From positions 44,619 through 108,618 of the forward strand of contig NZ_BLAF01000029.1 in assembly GCF_009687885.1 (NCBI RefSeq): 64,000 bases of DNA, in the 5' to 3' direction. How positions within the stretch are numbered: position 1 is the first letter of the stretch; every line of letters starts with the position of its first letter. Positions 56,792-64,000 of this stretch are shown piece by piece. The stretch is from Acrocarpospora pleiomorpha. Lineage in GTDB: Bacteria; Actinomycetota; Actinomycetes; Streptosporangiales; Streptosporangiaceae. Below the pieces are notes generated by a model that worked only from the letters and a program-made list of their open reading frames with translations, was not told the DNA's origin and did no database searches. The translations under genes and the position numbers were made by a program.

Positions 56792-57859
56792 TTACGCCAG
56801 TTCGGCGGCGATGGCCGCGGCGAAGGCGTCCACGTCGGCCTCGGTGAGGTCGAAGGCGCACATCCAGCGGACCTCGCCGATGTCGGCGTTCCAGGTGTAG
56901 AAGCGGAAGCGCTCGCGCAGCCGGTCGGCCGCGGCGGCGGGCAGCCGGGCGAAGACCGCGTTGGCCTGCACCGGCCGGGTGATCTCGACGCCGCCGATGC
57001 CCTCGACGGCCGCCGCCAGCCGCCTGGCCATCGCGTTGGCCTGGCGGGCGTTGCGCAGCCACAGGTCGCCCGCCAGCAGCGCCTCGAACTGCACGGAGAC
57101 GAAGCGCATCTTGGAGGCCAGCTGCATGCTCGTCTTGCGCAGGTACGGCAGCCCGCGCGCGGCCGCCGGATTGAGCACGACCACGGCCTCGCCAAGCAGC
57201 AGGCCGATCTTGGTGCCGCCGAAGGAGAGCACGTCCACGCCCGCGTCCGTGGTGAGCGCCCGCAGCGGCACGTCGAGGGCGGCGGCCGCGTTGGTGATCC
57301 TCGCCCCGTCCATGTGCACGAGCAGACCCAGCTCGTGCGCGTGCGCGCAGACGGCCTTGATCTCGTCGACCGTGTAGAGGGTGCCGAGCTCGGTGGCGTT
57401 GGACAGCGAGACGACCCGGGGCTGGGCCCGGTGCACGTCGCCGAAGCCCCACGCCTGCCGGTCGATCAGGGCGGGCGTGAGCTTGCCGTCGGGGGTGGCC
57501 ACGGGCAGCATCTTGAGCCCGGCGACCACCTCGGGGGCTCCCCCCTCGTCGGTGTTGATGTGAGCGCTCTCGGCGCAGATGACCGCCTCCCAGGGCGCGC
57601 ACATGGCGCGCAGCGAGACCACGTTCGCGGCCGTGCCGTTGAACACCGGCCAGGTCCTGGCCTCCTCGCCGAAGTGCGCCTGGAAGATCTCCTGGAGCGC
57701 CTCGGTGTAGACGTCGTCGCCGTAGGCGACCTGGTGGCCGCCATTCGCGAGCGCGATGGCGGCCAGGATCTCCGGATGCACGCCGGCGTAGTTGTCGCTG
57801 GCGAAGCTCGTCACGGCCGGGTCGTGACGCCGGATCGCATGGGTGGGCACGCGCGTCAT
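56792..57859 (-). CDS. Low-specificity L-threonine aldolase-like enzyme
   Basis: 355 aa, fold-type I PLP enzyme. PLP-Lys is in VDVLSFGGTKIGLLLGEAVV; also HINTDEGGAPEVVAGLKML, LGLLVHMDGARITNAAAAL and the SFASDNYAGVHPEIL N-terminus. It splits threonine-type beta-hydroxy amino acids to glycine and an aldehyde. ATG 57859 overlaps the SDR stop by 4 nt, and follows DUF6421-SDR in one operon. Biosynthesis or catabolism role unclear. Confidence 0.9.
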   Translation of the reverse strand: MTRVPTHAIRRHDPAVTSFASDNYAGVHPEILAAIALANGGHQVAYGDDVYTEALQEIFQAHFGEEARTWPVFNGTAANVVSLRAMCAPWEAVICAESAHINTDEGGAPEVVAGLKMLPVATPDGKLTPALIDRQAWGFGDVHRAQPRVVSLSNATELGTLYTVDEIKAVCAHAHELGLLVHMDGARITNAAAALDVPLRALTTDAGVDVLSFGGTKIGLLLGEAVVVLNPAAARGLPYLRKTSMQLASKMRFVSVQFEALLAGDLWLRNARQANAMARRLAAAVEGIGGVEITRPVQANAVFARLPAAAADRLRERFRFYTWNADIGEVRWMCAFDLTEADVDAFAAAIAAELA

Positions 57860-58512
57860 CCCGTCAGGTCGATGCGGCGGCCGTTGACCTCGCCGGCCGG
57901 CGTGTCCCACAGGTCGCTGAGGGCGATGGCGAGGTCGGCCACGTCGGTGAAGCCCTTGAACTCCCGGCCAGGGGCGGCGACGGCGCGCATCGCGTCGTGC
58001 ACGAGCGCCGTCACGACGAGGATCACCGCGGCCGAATCGGTGCCCTTGAGCGCGTCGGCGAAGGCCAGCGTCCACGCCTCGGCGGCGGCCTTGGCGGCGG
58101 CGTAGGCGGCGTTGCCCTGGGTGGGACGCTCGGCGGCCTTGGCGGAGACGATCGCGAACCGGCCGTCGGCGGAGGCCCGCAGCAGCGGTTCGAAGGCCAG
58201 CGTGACGTGCTGGAGCGTGCGGATCAGCAGATCGTGCAGGAACGCCCAGTCCTCGAGCGAGGTCTCGGCGAAGCTCGGCGACCCGCGCCAGCCGCCGACC
58301 AGGTGGATGATCCCGTCCACCCGCCCGTGCTCGGCCTTGACCCGCTCAGCCAGCTCCTGTACGGCCCGCTGATCCAGCAGGTCCACCGGCAGCGACCCGT
58401 CGGCGCCGGACTTGTCCACGCCGATGACGGTGTCACCGAGCCCGGTGAACCGGCGGACGACGGCCTGCCCGGCCGGACCGCCCGCCCCGGCGATGAGAAT
58501 GACCCGCGACAT
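57856..58512 (-). CDS. SDR family oxidoreductase
   Basis: 218 aa. Rossmann N-terminus ILIAGAGGPAGQAVVRRF, IIHLVGG in place of NNAG, catalytic Ser in IVSAKAAERP and YxxxK (AYAAAKAA). Shorter than usual (about 250), so the C-terminal substrate region is reduced. Translationally coupled with the DUF6421 gene upstream and the threonine aldolase downstream. Substrate unknown; aldehyde or keto product of the aldolase is possible. Confidence 0.87.
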   Translation of the reverse strand: MSRVILIAGAGGPAGQAVVRRFTGLGDTVIGVDKSGADGSLPVDLLDQRAVQELAERVKAEHGRVDGIIHLVGGWRGSPSFAETSLEDWAFLHDLLIRTLQHVTLAFEPLLRASADGRFAIVSAKAAERPTQGNAAYAAAKAAAEAWTLAFADALKGTDSAAVILVVTALVHDAMRAVAAPGREFKGFTDVADLAIALSDLWDTPAGEVNGRRIDLTG

Positions 58513-60560
58513 CAGCGCACACCCTTCGTGGATTCGACGACATCGGTGAGCTTACGGCGCAGCGCCTCGTAGAACATGCTCAGCGGGAACTCGTCAGGCA
58601 GGACCGCGTCCACCATGGCCTTCTGCTCCTCCGGCAGGTCCCGGGCCGCCCACTTGGACGCCGGGTGCGGCGACACGTAGGCGGCGACCAGGTCGTGCGC
58701 GGCCAGCCAGTGCGCCAGCTTGGCGCGGTCGATCCCGTCCCGGTACAGCTTCTCGACCTGGCCGCGCAGGTCGGCGACACCCCCGGCGACCCTGGGCCAG
58801 TCGATGCTGAGCCGGTTGTCGGTCCACCGCACGATCCCGTTGCGATGCAGGTACGCGAAGAGCAGCTGCCCGCCGAGCCCGTCGTAGTTACGCACCCGAT
58901 CCCCCGTGATCGGGAACCGGAACAGCCGATCGAACAGCATCGCGTACTGGACATACCGCGCCTGCGGCACACCTTCGTCCTCCAGCCACACGGCCTCGCC
59001 GAACGCGGTGAGGTCGCAGCGCAGCTCCTCCAGCGAGTAGAGCCAGTACGGCATCCGCTGCTTGATCATGAAGGGGTCGAACGGCAGGTCCCCGTGCGAG
59101 TGCGTCCGGTCGTGGATCAGGTCCCACAGCACGAACGCGTCCTGGGCCAGCTCCCGGGAGGCGACCAGCCGGGCCGCGTCCGCGGGCAGGGCCAGTTTCA
59201 GCGTCTCCGCGGCCGCCGAGGTGACGGCCCGGAACCTGGCCGCCTCGCGGTCGCAGAAGATGCCGCCCCAGGAGAACCGGGCGGGGGTCTCGCGCACGGC
59301 GACCGTCTCGGGGAACAGCACGGCCGAATTGGTGTCGTAGCCGGAGGTGAAGTCCACGAACGTGATCGGCACGAACATCGGGTTGTCGTAGCGCCCGGCC
59401 TCGACCTTGGCCAGCCAGTCCGGCCAGACCGTCCTGATCCAGACGGCTTCCAGGTTGCGGCTGGGGTTGCCGTTCTGGGTGTACATCGGGAAGACGACCA
59501 GGTGTTCCAGGCCGTCCTCCCGCTGCTCGTCGGGGTGGAAGGCGTTCAGCGAGTCCAGGAAGTCGGGCACTTCAAGCCCGTTGTCCGCCCATTTGGCGAG
59601 ATCGGCCACCACGGCGTCCAGGTAGGCGGCGTCGTGGGGGAAACGCGGCGCAAGCCGTACGACATGGTCGGAGATTTCCGATACGAGGGCGGCGGCGCGG
59701 GTCTTGTCCTCGGGGACCGAGCCGTCCTTGGCCTGGAGGGGACGCAGTTGCTCCACGGCTGCTTTCAGCTCGGCGAACTCGGCGGGCACCGCGGCGGCCG
59801 GACGTGCGGCGGAGGGGACCCGCGCCGCCCAGGTCACCAGGTTGGCCCAGAGCCGGGCGTGGTCGAACTCGCCGATGGAGTCGTCGCCGAACAGGTCGGA
59901 GTCGGCCACCACGACGACCCGGCCCGCGCCATGGCGCACGGCCACGACCAGCGGCTCCCCCGCCGGATCGGCGTCGGCGGAGGTCCGGAACAGCACGTTC
60001 CCCGCCCCGGTCAGCGCCCCGGCGCGATAGAAACACGCCCGAGCGGCCCCCGCGAGCAGATCCACCCCGTCCACCTCGCCCGCGCCCTGCACACCCCGGA
60101 TCCAGGCGGCCACCTGGTTGTGGCTGTTACGCGGGTCCTGGACGGTCACGTGGGCGACCCCGACGCCGAACCTGGCCAGCAGGTCGGTGAGATTGCTGCC
60201 GTACTTCTCCTGCTCGTGCTCGGCCAGCACCACCAGACCGCCCCCGGCCCGCACATACTCCTCGACGGCGTCGAGCTCCTCCACAGGGAAGACAGGGCTG
60301 CCGAGCCCGGTGGTGCGCTCCCAGCGGTCCGCGGCCGGATGGGCGATCACGAACACGTCCTGCCCGGCCAGCGCCGAGGCGGTCAGCGGCCCCTCGGTAA
60401 ACGCGGCCACCTGGTATCCCAGCCTGCGCAGGAGCTCGGCCGCCCGGGTGTACCCATTGTCATCGGGATGCCCCGGATTCATGGCCTCCGCCCGTTCCCT
60501 GCGGATCGTCCACGCCTCGCTGTGCGCCTCATCGAACAACACCCGCGGGAAGGCAGTCAT
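58512..60560 (-). CDS. DUF6421 family protein with an N-terminal glutaminase-like domain
   Basis: 682 aa from ATG 60560 (AGGAGA 6 nt upstream). The N-terminal about 250 residues (VLFDEAHSEAWTIR, AAELLRRLGYQVAAFTEGPLTASALAGQDVFVIAHP, EEYVRAGGGLVVLAEHE, VVVADSDLFGD) resemble the DUF4350/GATase-1-like fold. The C-terminal about 430 residues match the DUF6421 region of unknown function, including WDLIHDRTHSHGDLPFDPFMIKQRMPYW. It is first in an operon with SDR and threonine aldolase genes. No signal peptide. Confidence 0.82.
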   Translation of the reverse strand: MTAFPRVLFDEAHSEAWTIRRERAEAMNPGHPDDNGYTRAAELLRRLGYQVAAFTEGPLTASALAGQDVFVIAHPAADRWERTTGLGSPVFPVEELDAVEEYVRAGGGLVVLAEHEQEKYGSNLTDLLARFGVGVAHVTVQDPRNSHNQVAAWIRGVQGAGEVDGVDLLAGAARACFYRAGALTGAGNVLFRTSADADPAGEPLVVAVRHGAGRVVVVADSDLFGDDSIGEFDHARLWANLVTWAARVPSAARPAAAVPAEFAELKAAVEQLRPLQAKDGSVPEDKTRAAALVSEISDHVVRLAPRFPHDAAYLDAVVADLAKWADNGLEVPDFLDSLNAFHPDEQREDGLEHLVVFPMYTQNGNPSRNLEAVWIRTVWPDWLAKVEAGRYDNPMFVPITFVDFTSGYDTNSAVLFPETVAVRETPARFSWGGIFCDREAARFRAVTSAAAETLKLALPADAARLVASRELAQDAFVLWDLIHDRTHSHGDLPFDPFMIKQRMPYWLYSLEELRCDLTAFGEAVWLEDEGVPQARYVQYAMLFDRLFRFPITGDRVRNYDGLGGQLLFAYLHRNGIVRWTDNRLSIDWPRVAGGVADLRGQVEKLYRDGIDRAKLAHWLAAHDLVAAYVSPHPASKWAARDLPEEQKAMVDAVLPDEFPLSMFYEALRRKLTDVVESTKGVR

Positions 60561-60728
60561 GAAATATCTCCTGTCCGATACGCCATATAGCGGAAAATAT
60601 ACACAACAACCTCGATGCCACGACAAGTCGCCCTCACGGGGGACGGCGTATCACCCGTATGGCGGACGTACCCGCGCGGTCCCCGCCCGTAGCGTCCGCG
60701 GCGATAAACCGAACCCGAGGGGGAAACG

Positions 60729-61439
60729 ATGTTCAAACTCAACGACGCGGTCAGATTCCGCCGCTCCGTCACCGGAGTCCTGCTGATCCTGGCCCCGCTG
60801 CTCCAGCTGATCGCCGTCCTCGTCGACCCCGGCACCTGGGGCGACGACCGCGAGGCGGTCAGCTTCGGCGACAACCCGGCGCTGGCGCAGCTGCAGTCCG
60901 CGCTCTACCACTGGTCCTGGATCCTGCTGCCGGTGGCGCTCATCGGCGTGCTGCACGTCGCCCGCAGGCGCGGCGTGGTGCTCGGCCACATCGGCGGCGC
61001 GATGTCCGTGGTCGGCTTCCTGTCCCTGTCCGCCCTGCTGATGATCGACCCGGTGGAGTGGTACCTGGGCCAGCGGAACCCGCCGGAGCAGGCCGCGAAG
61101 ATCCTCGACGAGATCCTCAACCTGCCCGGCGTGATCTTCGGCTTCCAGATGCCGTGGATCTTCTTCGGCCCGATCGGCGCCGGCCTCGTCGCCATCGCGC
61201 TGCGCCGCGCCGGATTCGCGCCGTGGTGGGTCGTCGGCGCGATCCTGCTCGGCTGGTGGGCCGGCTTCCTGGCCCCGTACGGCCCGCTGACGGTCCCGCT
61301 CTGGGCGGCCCCCGCGGCCGCGTTCGGCTACCTGGGCGTCAAGGTCCTGCGGATGACCGACGCCGAGTGGATCTCCTACTACCCGAGCGCCGCCCCGGGC
61401 GTCACCACGCCAGACTCGTACGCGAAGACCACCGCCTGA
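60729..61439 (+). CDS. Integral membrane protein, about 6 TM
   Basis: 236 aa. Hydrophobic helices at about 15-32, 60-78, 90-108, 138-158, 165-182 and 190-207. ATG 60729 has GAGGGGG upstream. No catalytic motif or named family recognised; similar actinobacterial proteins carry no function. Its 3' end overlaps the convergent NarL gene by 61 bp. Confidence 0.65.
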   Translation: MFKLNDAVRFRRSVTGVLLILAPLLQLIAVLVDPGTWGDDREAVSFGDNPALAQLQSALYHWSWILLPVALIGVLHVARRRGVVLGHIGGAMSVVGFLSLSALLMIDPVEWYLGQRNPPEQAAKILDEILNLPGVIFGFQMPWIFFGPIGAGLVAIALRRAGFAPWWVVGAILLGWWAGFLAPYGPLTVPLWAAPAAAFGYLGVKVLRMTDAEWISYYPSAAPGVTTPDSYAKTTA

Positions 61440-62041
61440 GCCCGGTCCCGCAGGCTCAGCTTCATGAGCACCCGGGCCACATGGGTCTTGACCGTGGCCT
61501 CGCCGACGAAGAGCTCCCCCGCGATCTCGGCGTTGGTGAGGCCACGCGCCAGCATGCGCAGCACCTCCAGCTCGCGCGGGGTCAGCTCGGACAGCTGCGG
61601 CGGCCGGACCGGATCGTGCCGCCCGGCGAAGGACGCGATCACCCGGGTGGTCACGGCCGGATCGAGCAGGCCGTCCCCGGCGGCCACCACCCGGATCGCC
61701 TCCACCAGCTGCTCCGGCGGCGACACCTTGAGCAGGAACCCGCTGGTCCCGGCGCGCAGCGCCGCGTAGAGGTTCTCGTCGGTGTCGAACGTGGTGAGCA
61801 TGATGATCTTCGGCGGGTGCGGCGTGTCCAGCAGCTGCTTGGCCGCCGACAGGCCGTCCAGGCGGGGCATCGAGATGTCCATCAGCACGACGTCCGGCCG
61901 GACCCGGCGGGCCAGCGCGACGGCCTCGACCCCGTCCCCGGCCTCGCCCACGACCTCCATGCCCGGTTCGCTCTCCACCACCATGCGCAGCCCGGCCCGG
62001 ATCATCGCCTGGTCGTCGGCGAGCACGATCCTGATGGTCAT
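61379..62041 (-). CDS. NarL-type response regulator of a two-component pair
   Basis: 220 aa. REC: ADDQ, phosphorylation Asp in VVLMDISMPRLDG, Lys in FLLKVSPPEQL; LuxR HTH LTPRELEVLRMLARGLTNAEIAGELFVGEATVKTHVARVLMKLSLRDRAQAVVFAYESGVVTPG. Its REC and C-terminus are close to those of the SARP-REC fusion, showing what an intact ancestor of that C-terminus looks like. ATG overlaps the kinase stop by 4 nt, so they are coupled. Confidence 0.93.
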   Translation of the reverse strand: MTIRIVLADDQAMIRAGLRMVVESEPGMEVVGEAGDGVEAVALARRVRPDVVLMDISMPRLDGLSAAKQLLDTPHPPKIIMLTTFDTDENLYAALRAGTSGFLLKVSPPEQLVEAIRVVAAGDGLLDPAVTTRVIASFAGRHDPVRPPQLSELTPRELEVLRMLARGLTNAEIAGELFVGEATVKTHVARVLMKLSLRDRAQAVVFAYESGVVTPGAALG

Positions 62042-63174
62042 ACCAGTACCACTCCCTGGGAGGTGGGCAGCACCGCGCGGACCCGGAAGCCGCCCTCCGG
62101 CCGCGGGCCCGCGTCCAGGGTGCCGCCGAACAGTTCGGCCCGCTCGCGCATGCCGATGAGGCCGTTGCCGGTGGACAGCTCGGAGTCGGCGCCCTTGCCG
62201 TTGTCGGTCACCTCGATGGTGACCGAGAGCGGGTGGTAGGCGATCCGGATCCGGACGTCGGCCTCGCCCGCGTACTTGACGGCGTTGGTGAGCGATTCCT
62301 GGACGATCCGGTAGGCGGACAGGTCCAGGCCGGGCGCGAGCCGTACCGGCTCGCCTTCGATGGCGAGGGTGACCCGCAGGCCCGAGTTGCGCACGGTGGA
62401 GATCAGGCTCTCGACCAGGTCGAGGCCGGGCTGGGGCAGCGCCTCGTCCTGGGGCATGCGGAGCGCGCCGAGCATGATCCGCAGCTCGTTGACGGCCTCC
62501 CGGCCGGTCTGCTCGATGTTCAGCAGGATCGGGTTCTCGCCGCCCTGGGTGCGGCGCAGCGCCCCGGCCTGCATGACCATCATGCTGACGCTGTGCGCGA
62601 CCACGTCGTGCAGTTCCCTGGCGATCCGGTTGCGCTCGGCGGTCACCGCCTCGGCGGCCCTGCGCTCGCGTTCGAGCTCGGCTTGCGTGGCCTGCTCGGC
62701 CATGCGCTGCATCCGGACCAGGTAGCCGCGCAGACCGAGCCCGGTCAGGTAGGCGAAGCCGAACATGACTGTAAGGAAAATTACTTCCTCAGGCGGCAGG
62801 ATCCGGTGGTCGATGGCCCCGGAATCGAACACCAGGATGCCCGCCAGAGCCCACAAACCGCCAGGTCGGAACGGTAGTTTCGCGCCAAGCGTGTGGAAGG
62901 CGATCAAGAGGGAGATGAGCTGGTGAACTTGACAGCTCTCATGACCCTGCCGATGCCATACGTACTGCATGAGTACGATGCCTATGAACACCACAACGGG
63001 CGACTTACAGCGGAATGCGAGCAGAATCCCGGCTAGCAGAGCCTGGGGGATCCACCACAGCTCGGGGTTCTGCGCAGCGCCGTGAGCGGTCGCCGTGGTG
63101 AACGCCTCAACGACGCCGATCGCCGCCACGGCGGTGCCGATGAGGAGATCCACCTTGGAGATGCGGAAGGCCAT
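62038..63174 (-). CDS. Sensor histidine kinase (HisKA_3) of a two-component pair
   Basis: 378 aa. Four to five TM helices (about 10-150), a coiled linker (RMQRMAEQATQAELERERRAAEA), HisKA_3 with H189 (RIARELHDVVAHSVSMMVMQAGALRR), and HATPase_c (NAVKYAGEADVRI, DNGKGADSELSTGNGLIGMRERAELFGG). It phosphorylates the NarL regulator in the overlapping downstream gene. DesK/LiaS-like layout. The signal is unknown. Confidence 0.92.
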   Translation of the reverse strand: MAFRISKVDLLIGTAVAAIGVVEAFTTATAHGAAQNPELWWIPQALLAGILLAFRCKSPVVVFIGIVLMQYVWHRQGHESCQVHQLISLLIAFHTLGAKLPFRPGGLWALAGILVFDSGAIDHRILPPEEVIFLTVMFGFAYLTGLGLRGYLVRMQRMAEQATQAELERERRAAEAVTAERNRIARELHDVVAHSVSMMVMQAGALRRTQGGENPILLNIEQTGREAVNELRIMLGALRMPQDEALPQPGLDLVESLISTVRNSGLRVTLAIEGEPVRLAPGLDLSAYRIVQESLTNAVKYAGEADVRIRIAYHPLSVTIEVTDNGKGADSELSTGNGLIGMRERAELFGGTLDAGPRPEGGFRVRAVLPTSQGVVLV

Positions 63175-63366
63175 GGGGGCAGATTAATCTGTCCGCGACG
63201 TCACGAGTAGCGCTCCATGGACCGGTTCAATCCGATTACAAGTGGTTTGCAAGCGCATGCTTGATCCTTGGCGGGTATCAAGTGAATGTCGTCACGGTGC
63301 CAGCCCTTGTCCGGCACTCGGCGCACTGCGAGTCTGGATCTGTTCCGAGTCGAAGAGGAGGCGGAG

Positions 63367-64000
63367 ATGCCCCGCCTAGCGGTTATCGCGGGGCTCGGCG
63401 CCCTTGGCATGTTCACCATGCCCATGCTGCACCCCCACCCCAGCGGCTCGACGGACCGGGTCACTCCGGGGGCCGTGCGGGTGGAGTCCGAGTCCCATGT
63501 CTCGATCACGTTATTCGACGACCGCAGCAAGCTGCAGCAGGTCGTCCGAGAGTACGACACCGAACTCGCCGAGGGGAGCGGTTTCACCGTTACTCCGGAC
63601 GGAGTGATCGTGACGGCCACGTCGGTAGTCCAGTCGGACCGGGACGCGCGGATCTACGCCGCGAACCGCGTCTTCGCCGAATACTTCAAGGTCAGTATCC
63701 CGGCCGACTTCGAGAAGCACACGATCAGCGACCCCGACCTCAACATCCGGCTGCAGGCCTGCTACCCGCCGCGCACCCAGAGCTCCACCTGCAACGCCAC
63801 CGTGACCACGACCGTGACCGCCTTCCCCTACCTGCAGCCGCCGCTGCCGCAGGGGCTCAAGGCCGAGATCCTGCACGCCGGCGACTCCCCGGTGGCCCCG
63901 GCCGTGCTCAAGGTCGCCCCGGCCGGCAAGGACGGGCTGCCGACCGTGCCGCTCGGCTCCGTGCTGGGCACCACCGTGGAGTCCATCGACGTCATGACGC
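63367..64000 (+). CDS. Secreted protein with a trypsin-like N-terminal segment (truncated by window end)
   Basis: The frame runs from ATG 63367 (GGAGGCGGAG upstream) to the window end without a stop. A signal peptide covers about residues 1-20 (RLAVIAGLGALGMFTMPML). GSGFTVTPDGVIVTATSVVQSDRDARIYAANRVF (about 80-112) resembles the start of HtrA/trypsin-like proteases, where the catalytic His should lie in VVTNNHVV; here the equivalent is TATSVV, so the His seems to be lost. A Cys pair CYPPRTQSSTC follows. It may be an inactive protease-like domain. The rest lies outside. Confidence 0.55.
   Translation, partial: MPRLAVIAGLGALGMFTMPMLHPHPSGSTDRVTPGAVRVESESHVSITLFDDRSKLQQVVREYDTELAEGSGFTVTPDGVIVTATSVVQSDRDARIYAANRVFAEYFKVSIPADFEKHTISDPDLNIRLQACYPPRTQSSTCNATVTTTVTAFPYLQPPLPQGLKAEILHAGDSPVAPAVLKVAPAGKDGLPTVPLGSVLGTTVESIDVMT

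Overview
The window is high-GC actinobacterial DNA. GTG and TTG starts are frequent, several genes look leaderless with a -10 hexamer about 7 nt before the start codon, and the gene families are actinobacterial: GlnA2-type glutamine synthetase, SARP/BTAD regulators, MetAP with an N-terminal extension, F420-dependent NADP reductase, DUF3105/DUF305, DUF6421 and a CopD-CtaG fusion. The gene mix fits a Streptosporangiales-like filamentous actinomycete (for example a Nonomuraea or Streptosporangium relative). This assignment is inferred from gene content only.

Layout. 1-2990 is the right end of an integrated actinomycete element: a DUF3631 replication ATPase, an array of eight 9-bp repeats, an excisionase and a tyrosine integrase, ending beside glnA2. 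3018-6233 holds glnA2, a short class I terpene synthase and a bacterial expansin. 6353-14071 is a signalling block: two paralogous HisKA_3 sensor kinases flank an ArsR-like regulator/MFS pair, followed by a SARP-BTAD-REC-LuxR fusion regulator. 14121-22044 carries nadE, a TetR/DHA2 efflux pair with repeated operators, another MFS protein, panB, a hydrolase and a cyclophilin lipoprotein. 22048-28289 holds a MocR regulator divergent from two PLP amino-acid enzymes, an F420 reductase, a secreted lipase and a SIS-like protein. 28292-33794 holds a LysR regulator, a small membrane protein, a possible CdiA-CT-like nuclease, a 59-residue protein, map and a copper cluster.

33875-35789 is one of the most interesting stretches. 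An XRE-TPR regulator is divergent from a 43-residue secreted peptide gene, the layout of RRNPP-type peptide quorum sensing. It is followed by a 433-bp gene-free region with a strong imperfect palindrome. 35790-43616 has PucR and a lone xanthine dehydrogenase large subunit, a SecD-P1/Excalibur fusion, alanine dehydrogenase, DUF3105/DUF305 and DUF3467.

43579-56766 looks like a self-contained cyclic-nucleotide signalling cassette. A cNMP-binding protein overlaps an MBL-fold hydrolase. Divergent from them is a tightly packed operon: a REC-HTH-class III cyclase fusion, an ABC ATPase, two large FtsX-like permeases and a GAF histidine kinase. A CrtI-like oxidoreductase and two response regulators follow. 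A plausible wiring is kinase -> REC-cyclase -> cNMP -> cNMP-binding effector, with the MBL protein as the off-switch and the ABC transporter as output or detector. 56792-64000 ends with a DUF6421/SDR/threonine aldolase operon, a membrane protein, a NarL-type two-component system and a truncated trypsin-like secreted protein.
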